64,000 nucleotides of DNA, taken from assembly GCA_030373325.1 (NCBI GenBank), contig JAUCZB010000013.1:1-64000 (forward strand), in the 5' to 3' direction. The notes below the pieces were generated by a model. That model saw only the letters and a program-made list of their open reading frames with translations. It made no database searches and had not been told where the DNA came from. The position numbers and the translations under genes are program-made. This DNA comes from Cyanobium sp. CZS25K. GTDB taxonomy: Bacteria > Cyanobacteriota > Cyanobacteriia > PCC-6307 > Cyanobiaceae. Each line of letters starts with the position of its first letter. Positions within the stretch are counted from its first letter, which is position 1. Of the stretch, positions 11,513-19,659 are shown in pieces.

Positions 11513-12231
11513 GTGCGCCGCTGCTGGAGCTGCGCCGGCTCACGGTGCGCTACGGCGCGCTCACCGCCCTGCGGGGCCTCGATCTGCAGGTGAAGCAGGG
11601 GGAACTGGTGACCCTGCTGGGCGCCAACGGCGCCGGCAAGAGCACCACCCTGCGCGCCATCTCCCGGCTGGTGGCCGCCGCCGCCGGCCAGGTGCTCTGG
11701 CGCGGCGCCGACCTGGCCGGCATGGCCACCCACCGCACGGTGCGGCTGGGCATCGGCCACTGCCCGGAGGGCCGGCGGGTGCTGGCGCGGCAGACCGTGG
11801 CCACCAACCTGGAGCTGGGTGCCTGGCTGCGGCGCGATCGGGCCGGCATCGCCGCCGACCTGGAGCGCTGCTACACCCTCTTCCCCCGGCTGGCGGAACG
11901 CCGCCGCCAGCTGGCCGGCAACCTTTCGGGAGGCGAGCAGCAGATGCTGGCGATCGCCCGGGCCCTGATGGGCCGGCCCAGCCTGCTGCTGCTGGATGAG
12001 CCCAGCCTGGGCCTGGCGCCGAAGCTGGTGGCCGAGGTGATGGCTGCCCTGGCGGCGCTGCACCGGGAGGGGCTGTCGATGCTGCTGGTGGAGCAGAACG
12101 CCACAGCCGCCCTGGAGATCGCCGACCGCGGCGTGGTGCTCGAAGGGGGCAGCATCGGCCTGGAGGGCAGCGCCGACACCCTGCTGGCCGATGAGGGGCT
12201 GCGGGCGTCCTATCTGGGAGAAACGAGCTGA
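11509..12231 (+). CDS. LivF-type ABC transporter ATPase
   Basis: Second ATP-binding subunit, expected to form a heterodimer with the LivG-type protein. 240 residues. Walker A GANGAGKST at residues 38-46, signature LSGGEQQMLAIARAL, Walker B LLLLDEPSLGLAP, and switch region LVEQNATAALEIADR typical of LivF. ATGA overlap with the upstream ATPase. Completes a five-gene importer: binding protein, two permeases, two ATPases. Confidence 0.93.
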   Translation: MSAPLLELRRLTVRYGALTALRGLDLQVKQGELVTLLGANGAGKSTTLRAISRLVAAAAGQVLWRGADLAGMATHRTVRLGIGHCPEGRRVLARQTVATNLELGAWLRRDRAGIAADLERCYTLFPRLAERRRQLAGNLSGGEQQMLAIARALMGRPSLLLLDEPSLGLAPKLVAEVMAALAALHREGLSMLLVEQNATAALEIADRGVVLEGGSIGLEGSADTLLADEGLRASYLGETS

Positions 12232-12241
12232 TGACCCGCTG

Positions 12242-13123
12242 ATGCCCGCCCCCCTGCTGATCCTGCTCATCCTCAGCGGCCTGCTGCTGCTGGCCCTGCT
12301 GATCCGACGGACCTATGGAAGAGCGCGGCTCTACCGCACGATCTTCGGGACCGACACCCCCGCCGGCAAGGCCTTCGATGTGGCGCTGCTGATCGCGATC
12401 GTGGTGAGCGTGCTGGCGGTGGTGATCGAGACCGATCCGGTGCTGCGGGTGAACTGGGACGGTCCGTTCAACGTGCTGGAGTGGGGGTTCACCCTGGTGT
12501 TCACGCTTGAGTACATGCTGCGGCTGCTGTGCGTGGGATCACCGCAGCGCTACGCCCGCAGCTTCTTCGGGGTGGTGGATCTGCTCTCGATCGTGCCCAG
12601 CTTCCTGGGCCTTCTGGTGGGCGGCAGCCACGTGTTCCTGGTGGTGCGGATGCTGCGGGTGATGCGGGTGTTCCGGGTGCTGAAGCTGGGTGAATATCTG
12701 CAGGAATCGAATCTGCTCAGGGACGCGATCGTGGCCGGCCGTCGCAAGATCACCGTGTTCCTGCTGGCGATGATCACCCTGGTGACGGTGATCGGTTCGC
12801 TGATGTATGTGATCGAGGGTCCGGAGCGAGGCTTCCGCAGCATCCCGGTGGGGATCTACTGGGCGATCGTCACGATCACCACCGTGGGCTATGGCGACGT
12901 GACGCCGGAAACGACGCTGGGCCGTTTCATGGCTTCGGTGGTGATGTTGCTGGGCTACAGCATCATCGCCGTACCCACCGGCATCATCAGCAGCGAGATC
13001 GGCCAGGCCAGCGCCCGCCAGCGGGAGGAGGCCGGGAAGGCGGAGGTGGTGTGCAGGGCCTGCCTGAGGGTGGGACACGATCGGGATGCACGGCACTGCA
13101 AGTTCTGTGGGGCGGGGTTGTGA
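12242..13123 (+). CDS. Voltage-gated-type K+ channel with C-terminal zinc ribbon
   Basis: Six-transmembrane ion channel, 293 residues. The S4-like segment carries regularly spaced arginines (VVRMLRVMRVFRVLKLG) and the pore has the selectivity filter TTVGYGD, giving K+ selectivity. The C-terminus holds a CxxC...CxxC zinc ribbon (CRACLRVGHD, then HCKFCGAGL), an arrangement seen in bacterial Kv-like proteins. Start chosen at ATG 12242, ten bases after the LivF stop. It follows the transporter closely and may be read with it, although the functional link is unclear. Confidence 0.88.
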   Translation: MPAPLLILLILSGLLLLALLIRRTYGRARLYRTIFGTDTPAGKAFDVALLIAIVVSVLAVVIETDPVLRVNWDGPFNVLEWGFTLVFTLEYMLRLLCVGSPQRYARSFFGVVDLLSIVPSFLGLLVGGSHVFLVVRMLRVMRVFRVLKLGEYLQESNLLRDAIVAGRRKITVFLLAMITLVTVIGSLMYVIEGPERGFRSIPVGIYWAIVTITTVGYGDVTPETTLGRFMASVVMLLGYSIIAVPTGIISSEIGQASARQREEAGKAEVVCRACLRVGHDRDARHCKFCGAGL

Positions 13124-13316
13124 GGCCTGCGCGGAGGGATCCGGGAATCAACTGGGAGGGAAAGAGTTGCTGGTTTCCGTCGAGGCGTCGTGGCTGCATT
13201 CCCACAGCAGGCCGCTCCTCACCAAGGCCACCGATTCCCCATCAGGATGGAGAGCCGCCATGAGTTGCCGCTGAGTCAACAGGAAGGCAGCCTCAAGGAG
13301 AGAGCCCACACCAATC

Positions 13317-14078
13317 ATGCCGATGAATGCATCAAAAGGTTGCGATCAACTCCGAGCTCTTGGCTGGGCTGAAGTGGATGTCCGTCGATTTGAAGAACTG
13401 TGGAGGTACCGAAGCCGTTGGGGGGCCATCAACCTCGCTCCGGAAGAGAGGCAGTGGCTGCGCAAAGCGGAAGCGGCCCTATCCCGGCAGGGAGTCAGAA
13501 TGGCCCCGACGCAACCAACGCTGCAGCGATCCCCATCCCAATCGAAAGGCACGAGCTGGAGAGATGTTCAGCATGATTGCTTCGTGGCACTGGACTTCGA
13601 GACGGCTGATCAAGGCAGGGACAGCGCCTGCTCGGTTGCCCTGGTACGGGTTGAAAAGCGAATTATCGTACACCGTGAGCACCGACTGATACGACCGCCT
13701 CGACGTGATTTTGTATTCACCTCCATCCACGGAATCAGCTGGTCGCAGGTAGCGAATGCTCCGACGTTCGGAGAACTCTGGCCTGAGCTTGCTTCCTGTC
13801 TGGATGGGGTGCGATTCATCGCCGCCCATAATGCCAGTTTTGATGCCAGCGTGATGCGTGCATGCTGCGATCATGCCGCCGTAGCGCCGCCAACCCAACC
13901 CTATGTCTGCACGGTGCAGGTCGCCAGGCAGGCGTGGAACCTACGTCCCACCAAGTTGCCGGATGTTTGTCGGCATCTGGGTCTGGATCTCAAGCATCAC
14001 GACGCCCTCTCTGATGCTGAGGCCTGCGCCAGGATCCTGCTTGCGGCGATCAGCGAAACGCACCCACCAGATCGCTGA
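13317..14078 (+). CDS. DnaQ-like 3'-5' exonuclease
   Basis: RNase T/DEDD-family exonuclease of the DNA polymerase III epsilon type. 253 residues: an ~85-residue N-terminal extension of unknown role, then the exonuclease domain. Exo I is ALDFETAD (Asp93, Glu95), Exo II is AAHNASFD (Asp176), and Exo III is the HxxxxD pair His228/Asp233, so all DEDDh residues are present. Base composition is visibly less GC-rich than its neighbours, which hints at acquisition. The first ATG is at 13317 with a second in frame at 13323. Its 3' end overlaps the convergent znuA by 29 bases. The target nucleic acid is unknown. Confidence 0.8.
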   Translation: MPMNASKGCDQLRALGWAEVDVRRFEELWRYRSRWGAINLAPEERQWLRKAEAALSRQGVRMAPTQPTLQRSPSQSKGTSWRDVQHDCFVALDFETADQGRDSACSVALVRVEKRIIVHREHRLIRPPRRDFVFTSIHGISWSQVANAPTFGELWPELASCLDGVRFIAAHNASFDASVMRACCDHAAVAPPTQPYVCTVQVARQAWNLRPTKLPDVCRHLGLDLKHHDALSDAEACARILLAAISETHPPDR

Positions 14079-15009
14079 CATTGCGGCGCATCACCTCGCC
14101 ATAGGTGGATGATGTCTGGGCGGCCTGCTCGGAGCCCGTTTCCAGGGGATCGAAGACGCTGATGCGGATGCCGAGATCCCCTGCCAGGGCGTTGAAGGAG
14201 CGGTTGCCCTGCTGGGGTTCGCTGAGCAACGCCCGGAGCTGGGTGCTCTTCACCGTGTCCGCAACCCGCGCCAGATCCGCCGGCGAGGGGTTCTGCTCGG
14301 GCACATCCACCAGATACTCGGCCTTGAGGCCATAGCGGTCGGCGAAATAGGGGGCGAAGTCGTGCACCACCACGAAGGTCTTGCCCCGGAACGGCGCCAG
14401 TTGCCTGGAGAAATCCTCGTTGAGCTGGCGCAGCTGGCCCGTGAAGGCGGTGGCATTGCGGCGGTAGCCATCGGCGCAGCTCGGATCGGCCGCGATCAGA
14501 CCGTCGCGGATGTTGTTCACCTGCTGGGCGGCGCGCAGCGGATCGAGCCAGATGTGGGGATTGATCGTGCCATGGGCATGGCCGTGGTCGTCGTCGTGGG
14601 CATCACCGGCCGCTTCCGGATTCTCCAGGGTGGTGATGCCCCGGCTGGAGTCGATCACCTTGAGATCGGGGTTTTCAGCACCCTCCACCAGCTTGTCGAG
14701 GAAGGACTCCATGTCCAGCCCGTTCTTGACCAGCACTCTGGCGTTCTTCAGGGCCGCCACATCCCCTGGGCGGGCCTGGAAGTCGTGGGGGCCGGTGGCC
14801 GGGGGCACCAGCGCCGTCACCTCGGCGCAGTCGCCGGCCACCGCCCGGGTGAACAGGGTGATCGGCAGGAAGGTGGTGAGCACCTGGGGGCGATCGGCCC
14901 GGCCGGCCTGAGCGTCCGGTGTCTGCACCGCGGGACGGCAGCCCAGCAGGAGGGCGGACAGACCCGCGGCGGCGGCCAGGAGGGGGCGACGGAATGGGGG
15001 CTGGATCAT
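14050..15009 (-). CDS. znuA: Zinc ABC transporter substrate-binding protein
   Basis: Captures periplasmic Zn2+ (or Mn2+) for an ABC importer. 319 residues. Lipoprotein signal with Cys24 in LLGC. Likely metal ligands are His75 (GPHDFQ), His152 (NPHIWLDP) and His216 (VVHDFAPYF); between the first two lies the zinc-specific acidic/His-rich loop DAHDDDHGHAHG, which favours zinc over manganese. The start is ATG 15009, preceded by a strong AGGAGG ribosome site at good spacing. No ATPase or permease gene sits beside it. A probable Zur box lies about 180 bases upstream. Confidence 0.9.
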   Translation of the reverse strand: MIQPPFRRPLLAAAAGLSALLLGCRPAVQTPDAQAGRADRPQVLTTFLPITLFTRAVAGDCAEVTALVPPATGPHDFQARPGDVAALKNARVLVKNGLDMESFLDKLVEGAENPDLKVIDSSRGITTLENPEAAGDAHDDDHGHAHGTINPHIWLDPLRAAQQVNNIRDGLIAADPSCADGYRRNATAFTGQLRQLNEDFSRQLAPFRGKTFVVVHDFAPYFADRYGLKAEYLVDVPEQNPSPADLARVADTVKSTQLRALLSEPQQGNRSFNALAGDLGIRISVFDPLETGSEQAAQTSSTYGEVMRRNVSDLVGAFR

Positions 15010-15190
15010 GGGGCAAAACCTCCTGGAAGGAATGGACGGGAGCGGACGGAGGCAGACAGGGCGACGGGCCAGAGCCACCAGTCCGCCTGGTCACCGCCAG
15101 CGACCAGATCGGACTTGTTGAGCAGCAACACAAGGAAGGCGGTCCCGAAGAGAGGCCATGGCGAGGCGCGCAAGGCAGCCTGGCTAAGCA

Positions 15191-15205
15191 TGGGAATCAT
15201 TATCA
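15191..15205. promoter_or_regulatory. Probable Zur (zinc uptake regulator) box
   Basis: The 15-base site TGGGAATCATTATCA matches the palindrome TGATAATCATTATCA, the general form of cyanobacterial Zur/Fur-type sites, at 13 of 15 positions. It is itself framed by TAAGC and GCTTA. It lies between znuA and the short gene beginning at 15268, so it could repress either or both when zinc is sufficient. Fur-family boxes look alike, so an iron regulator cannot be excluded; the znuA neighbour makes Zur more likely. Confidence 0.6.
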
Positions 15206-15267
15206 GCTTAGCATTCGCTGGCGAGCCAGAGGCGGTGGAGCAGGCACAGCCGGCCTGGAGAAAAGTG

Positions 15268-15855
15268 ATGTCTGATCCCGGTGATCCCCGCGTCCTGGAC
15301 AATGTCCAGAATCCCGACGTCACCTTCGAGGATCAGCCCCAGAAAGCCGACGCCGGTTCCCTGCTGGGTGCTGCGGTGGGTGCCCTGATCGGTGGGCTGA
15401 TCTCCGGCAAGCCCATCACCACGACCGAGCCGGCCCGGGAGGGCGCTCCGGTGACCGACCTGCAGTCGCTGGTGGGCGCCAAGGGGGGCCAGGCCGAAGG
15501 AACCCTGACGTCGAAGGGCTACACCTACCGCGGCGGCACCAAGCTGGCCGACAGTTCCTTCACCTATTGGCCTGTGACAGTTGCAGGAACCAGGCTGAAC
15601 AGCGCTGCCCCCCGTGGCCCAGCCGCCACAGAGGGCTTTTCGTACGCAGCAAGGGACCTTGATCACCCACCTGGACATGCCTACACCGACCTGCCTGACC
15701 CCGGCAGCAAGGCAAACCGCTTCCTTCACTACACATCCCGCCCCGGTGAACTGGATACGTTGAGGGGCCGTGGAGGCGGTCGATGGCACCAGAGCGCTTC
15801 TTTCTCGAGCTGGACCCGCCCGAGAGCGCCATGCGCGCCTGGCCCCATGTGGTGA
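15268..15855 (+). CDS. Hypothetical glycine-zipper protein, C-terminus probably altered
   Basis: Starts with ATG after a GGAG ribosome site at normal spacing. The first ~100 residues look like a real protein: an acidic N-terminus, a glycine-zipper hydrophobic stretch (GSLLGAAVGALIGGLISG), then LVGAKGGQAEGTLTSKGYTY and SSFTYW, a block I associate with small cyanobacterial proteins that end in a short conserved region after the tryptophan. Here that region is replaced by a low-complexity tail that runs 73 bases into the NADH dehydrogenase gene. A frameshift or junction near 15570 would explain this. Function unknown; possible Zur target by position. Confidence 0.5.
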   Translation: MSDPGDPRVLDNVQNPDVTFEDQPQKADAGSLLGAAVGALIGGLISGKPITTTEPAREGAPVTDLQSLVGAKGGQAEGTLTSKGYTYRGGTKLADSSFTYWPVTVAGTRLNSAAPRGPAATEGFSYAARDLDHPPGHAYTDLPDPGSKANRFLHYTSRPGELDTLRGRGGGRWHQSASFSSWTRPRAPCAPGPMW

Positions 15856-17234
15856 TCGTGGGGGGCGGCTTCGCCGGCCTCAAGGCCTGCCATGCCCTGG
15901 CCGGCAAGCCGGTGCGCGTCACCCTGATCGACAAGCGCAACTTCAACCTCTTCCAGCCGCTCCTGTATCAGGTGGCCTCCGGCCTGGTGTCCGAGTCCGA
16001 CGTGGCCTCGCCCCTGCGCCAGATGGTGGGCCAGGCCCCCAACATCCAGATCCTGCTGGGGGAGGTGGTCGACATCGACCCGGCCGCCAGGGAGGTGGTG
16101 TTCAACAACCACCGCTACGGCTACGACCATCTGATCCTGGCCACCGGCTCGGGCAGCACCTACTTCGGCCATGAGGAATGGCGGCCCCTGGCGCCGCCGA
16201 TGAAGATCCTCGAGCACGCCGACGAGATCCGCCGCCGGCTGCTGATGGCCCTGGAGGAAGCCGAGCAGACCCGTGACCCCGAACGGCGCCGCTTCCTGCA
16301 GAGCGTGGTGGTGGTGGGGGCCGGGCCGGCAGGCTGCGAGCTGGCCGGATCCCTGATCGAGTTGATGCACCGCGCCATCCGCCGCGACTTCAAGCAGCTC
16401 GACCACGACCTCTGCCGGGTGATCCTGGTGGATGCCGTGGAGCGGGTGCTGCCCACGATGCATCCGAAACTCGCCGCCGCCGCCGCCCAGCATCTGGAAG
16501 GGGCGGGCGTGACGCTCGTCATGCGTTCGATGGTGAAGGGCATCGCCCCCGGCCGGGTGGCGCTGGAGGGCCCCGAGGGCCCCCGGGAGCTGCAGGCCGC
16601 CACCATCTGCTGGACCGCCGGGGTGCGCGCCTCCCGGCTCGGGGCCCTGCTGGCCGAGCGCACCAGCTGCCCCGTCGACCGGGGCGGGCGGTTGCTGGTG
16701 GAGCCGGACTTCTCCGTGCCCGGTCACCCGGAGATCCACGCCATCGGCGATCTCTGCGCCTACCACCACACCCCCGACGGCCGTCCGCTGCCGGGGATGG
16801 CCGGCCCCGCGGTGCAGATGGGCGCCTGGGTGGCGGCCGCGATCCTGGCCCGCAGCGGCGCCAGCACGGCAGCTTCCGGCAGCGGCAGCCTGGCCCCCTT
16901 CCGCTTCACCGACCTGGGCAGCATGGCCGTGATCGGCCCCTTCTATGCCGTCGCCGACCTGCGCGGCCTGCACGTGACCGGCCTGGCGGGCTGGGTGCTG
17001 TGGGCTTTGGCGCACCTGGCCTTCATCCCCGACACGGAGAACCGCATCTCCCTGTTCACCAAATGGATGTGGCAGATCGCCACCCGCCAGCGCACCGCCC
17101 TGCTGATCACCGGCCGACCCGACCAGCACATCGGTGTCGACGTGGGCCTCTTCCGCGCCCAGCTGGAGCCACAGCCGGAACCGGAGCCCGCCAGGGACCA
17201 GCCTGCCGAGGACGACCTGCCCGTGGCCGCCTGA
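15783..17234 (+). CDS. ndb: Type II NAD(P)H:quinone oxidoreductase (NDH-2), copy 1
   Basis: Single-subunit FAD enzyme that passes electrons from NAD(P)H to quinone without pumping protons; peripheral membrane protein. 483 residues. First Rossmann motif VIVGGGFAGL (Gly27-Gly32) binds FAD; the second, VVVVGAGPAGCELAG near residues 176-189, binds NAD(P)H. The NDH-2 signature NFNLFQPLLYQVA and the C-terminal GSMAVIG region are present. A Pro/Glu-rich tail follows TALLITGRPDQH. Lies just upstream of a close paralogue in the same direction, separated by a small opposite-strand zinc-ribbon gene. Confidence 0.92.
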   Translation: MAPERFFLELDPPESAMRAWPHVVIVGGGFAGLKACHALAGKPVRVTLIDKRNFNLFQPLLYQVASGLVSESDVASPLRQMVGQAPNIQILLGEVVDIDPAAREVVFNNHRYGYDHLILATGSGSTYFGHEEWRPLAPPMKILEHADEIRRRLLMALEEAEQTRDPERRRFLQSVVVVGAGPAGCELAGSLIELMHRAIRRDFKQLDHDLCRVILVDAVERVLPTMHPKLAAAAAQHLEGAGVTLVMRSMVKGIAPGRVALEGPEGPRELQAATICWTAGVRASRLGALLAERTSCPVDRGGRLLVEPDFSVPGHPEIHAIGDLCAYHHTPDGRPLPGMAGPAVQMGAWVAAAILARSGASTAASGSGSLAPFRFTDLGSMAVIGPFYAVADLRGLHVTGLAGWVLWALAHLAFIPDTENRISLFTKWMWQIATRQRTALLITGRPDQHIGVDVGLFRAQLEPQPEPEPARDQPAEDDLPVAA

Positions 17235-17237
17235 GCC

Positions 17238-17420
17238 TCAGCCCGGGCCGGGTTGGGGGGCCGGATTGCTCTCCCCGGCAGGGCCGGTCGGCGCATCGCC
17301 GGCGGCCTCCAGCCTGTCCAGGCAGGTGGAGCAGAGCACCCGGCCCCTGTGCTGCAGGTAGCTGCGGGTCGAGCGCTCGATCTGAACGCCGCAGCTGGAA
17401 CAGGCGAAAAGAGGGGGCAT
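17238..17420 (-). CDS. Small zinc-ribbon protein
   Basis: A 60-residue protein with two CxxC pairs, CSSCGVQIERST and VLCSTCLDRLEA, spaced 20 or so residues apart, as in treble-clef or ribbon zinc-binding modules. The tail is Pro/Gly-rich. Similar short CxxC proteins occur in other cyanobacteria, which supports a real gene, but no function is known. It sits in the gap between the two NDH-2 genes on the opposite strand, its stop three bases from the stop of copy 1. Confidence 0.62.
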   Translation of the reverse strand: MPPLFACSSCGVQIERSTRSYLQHRGRVLCSTCLDRLEAAGDAPTGPAGESNPAPQPGPG

Positions 17421-17537
17421 CGCTCACCGAGGCACCAACCAGGCTTAGCGGAATGGCGGCGCTGCCGCTGTGTCGCGTCTGACGGCGGGCTGAACCGGGC
17501 CATCCCCCCCTAGCGTTCGACCAGTCCAGCAGTTGCC

Positions 17538-18920
17538 ATGGCCAAGGAACGGTTCTTCCTGGAGCTCACCCCTCCCGACCAGACCCTGCGCCAGCTTCCC
17601 CACGTGGTGATCGTGGGTGGCGGCTTCGCCGGCCTCAAGGCCGCCCATGCGCTGATCGGCAAGCCGGTGCGCGTCACCCTGATCGACAAGCGCAACTTCA
17701 ACCTCTTCCAGCCGCTCCTTTACCAGGTGGCCTCCGGGCTCGTCTCGGAAGCCGACGTGGCCTCCCCCCTGCGCCAGCTGGTGGGCCAGGCCCCCAACAT
17801 CCAGATCCTGCTGGGCGAGGTGGTCGACATCGACCCGGCCGCCAGGGAGCTGGTGTTCAACGAGCGGCGCCTGGCCTTCGATCACCTGATCCTGGCCACC
17901 GGCTCGGGGAGCACCTATTTCGGCCATGAGGAGTGGCGCGAACATGCGCCGCCGATGAAGATCCTCGAGCACGCCGACGAGGTGCGCCGCCGGCTGCTGA
18001 CGGCCCTGGAGGAGGCCGAGCAGACCCCCGATCCGGAACGGCGCCGCTTTCTGCAGGCGGCGGTGGTGGTGGGGGGAGGCCCCTCGGGCTGCGAACTGGC
18101 CGGCTCGGTGAACGAGATGCTGCGGCACGCGGTGGCGCGCGATTTCAAGCAGCTGGATGCGGCCGATTGCCGCGTCACCCTGGTGGATCCGGGCGACCGG
18201 CTGCTGCGGGCCATGCACCCCAGCCTCTCGGAAGCCGCCGGCCGCTACCTGGTCTCCCGTGGGGTGGAGCTGCTGCTGGGCGGCCGGGTGAAGACCATCG
18301 CGGCCGGCCAGGTCACCGTGACCACCGCTGAGGGCGACAAGACCCTGGAGGCGGCCACCCTCTGCTGGACGGCGGGCGTGCGCCCTTCCCACCTGGGCCG
18401 GCTGCTGGCGGAGCGCAGCGGCTGCGCCGTCGACCGGGGCGGGCGGGTGATCGTGAACCCCGATTTCTCCATCCCCGGCCACCCCGCCATCCGGGTGGTG
18501 GGCGACCTCTGCTCCTACAGCCACACGGCCGACGGCAAACCCCTGCCGGGCATGGCGGGACCGGCCGTGCAGATGGGCGGCTGGGTGGCCGCCGACATCC
18601 TCGCCGGCCTGGCGGGGCGCTCCCACGCCCCCTTCCGCTGGAGCGATTTCGGCAGCATGGCTGTGATCGGGCCGCTCTGCGCCGTGGCCGACCTGCGGGG
18701 GCTGCGGGTGAGCGGACCGCTCGGCTGGCTGCTGTGGGGCCTGGCCCACCTGGCCTTCATGCCCGCCACCGAAAACCGCCTCACCCTGCTGACCAAATGG
18801 CTCTGGGTGATCGGCACCCGTCAGCGGGCCTCCCTGCTGATCACCGGCCGCCCGGACCAGCACATGGGGGTGGAGGTGGGCCTGGAGCGCCTGGAGGGGG
18901 ACTCCCCCCCTGTTGCGTGA
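17538..18920 (+). CDS. ndb: Type II NAD(P)H:quinone oxidoreductase (NDH-2), copy 2
   Basis: Same enzyme family and layout as the preceding NDH-2: FAD motif VIVGGGFAGL, nucleotide motif VVVVGGGPSGCELAG, NDH-2 signature, and the C-terminal DFGSMAVIG, LLITGRPDQH blocks. 460 residues, lacking the Pro/Glu-rich tail of copy 1. Large blocks are identical between the two proteins (for example PVRVTLIDKRNFNLF and QAPNIQILLGEVVDIDPAAR), so they are recent tandem duplicates or are kept similar by gene conversion. The second nucleotide-binding motif reads GGGPSG rather than GAGPAG, which may alter NADH/NADPH preference. Its 3' end overlaps the convergent channel gene by 80 bases. Confidence 0.92.
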   Translation: MAKERFFLELTPPDQTLRQLPHVVIVGGGFAGLKAAHALIGKPVRVTLIDKRNFNLFQPLLYQVASGLVSEADVASPLRQLVGQAPNIQILLGEVVDIDPAARELVFNERRLAFDHLILATGSGSTYFGHEEWREHAPPMKILEHADEVRRRLLTALEEAEQTPDPERRRFLQAAVVVGGGPSGCELAGSVNEMLRHAVARDFKQLDAADCRVTLVDPGDRLLRAMHPSLSEAAGRYLVSRGVELLLGGRVKTIAAGQVTVTTAEGDKTLEAATLCWTAGVRPSHLGRLLAERSGCAVDRGGRVIVNPDFSIPGHPAIRVVGDLCSYSHTADGKPLPGMAGPAVQMGGWVAADILAGLAGRSHAPFRWSDFGSMAVIGPLCAVADLRGLRVSGPLGWLLWGLAHLAFMPATENRLTLLTKWLWVIGTRQRASLLITGRPDQHMGVEVGLERLEGDSPPVA

Positions 18921-19659
18921 GCCGGCTGATCAGGACCCCCATCACCACGGCGATGTAGAGGGGGCCGGCCACACTGAGGGACACGCTGGCCATCTTGCTG
19001 AACGGCGACACCGGCAGGATGTCGCCATAGCCGACGGTGGTGAGGCTCACCAGGGCGAAATAGTTGATGTTCATGAAGTCCAGCTGCCACACCTGGCGGC
19101 TCAGTTGCGAGTCACTCACCGCCGGCGGCGCCAGGGAGGTCCCGTGGTGGCTGGCCACGAACCCGGGTGGATCGATGGTGGCCACCACGCTCAGCATCAG
19201 GCCGCCGCTGATGCCCAGAAGCAGATAGCCCGCCAGGGCCCCCGCCACCACCCGGCTCCCCACCCACTGTTCCCGCGACAGGCAGTCGACCAGCCGCTTC
19301 AGGCTCCAGCCGATGAACAGGCTGAACAACACCAGCAGGGGCATGCCGCTGTACCGGATCGCCCCCGGGGTGAGCAGCCAGATCAGCTGCGCCCCCAGGC
19401 AGGCGACCCCCAGCCAGCGGTAGAGCCGATCGAGCAGATGGCGGGGACGGTGCCCCCAGCCCACCACGCCGCCCAGTTCCACGCAGAGCGTCACGGTCAG
19501 CAGCACATGGCCCAGGAACGACAGCCGGCTCCATGCCGAGGGGATGGCGTAGCTCACCAGCACCGCCACCGTGATCAGCAGGAGGTGCACATAGAAACGG
19601 TGGCGCCGCTGCCGCAGCCGTCCCTCCCGGGGACCACCGCGTGGGGCCTCCGGCGGCAT
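18841..19659 (-). CDS. Ion-channel-domain membrane protein (K+ channel-like)
   Basis: 272-residue membrane protein with about six hydrophobic segments. A pore loop with the K+ selectivity filter LTTVGYGD lies before the final transmembrane helix (LSVAGPLYIAVVMGVLISRL). No arginine-rich S4 is visible, so voltage sensing is not expected. The ATG overlaps the stop of the upstream SDR (ATGA), implying co-transcription. The C-terminal Pro-rich tail is encoded antisense to the end of NDH-2 copy 2; such an 80-base convergent overlap is unusual and the tail could reflect loss of an earlier stop. Confidence 0.82.
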   Translation of the reverse strand: MPPEAPRGGPREGRLRQRRHRFYVHLLLITVAVLVSYAIPSAWSRLSFLGHVLLTVTLCVELGGVVGWGHRPRHLLDRLYRWLGVACLGAQLIWLLTPGAIRYSGMPLLVLFSLFIGWSLKRLVDCLSREQWVGSRVVAGALAGYLLLGISGGLMLSVVATIDPPGFVASHHGTSLAPPAVSDSQLSRQVWQLDFMNINYFALVSLTTVGYGDILPVSPFSKMASVSLSVAGPLYIAVVMGVLISRLTQQGGSPPPGAPGPPPPPCAGPGGR

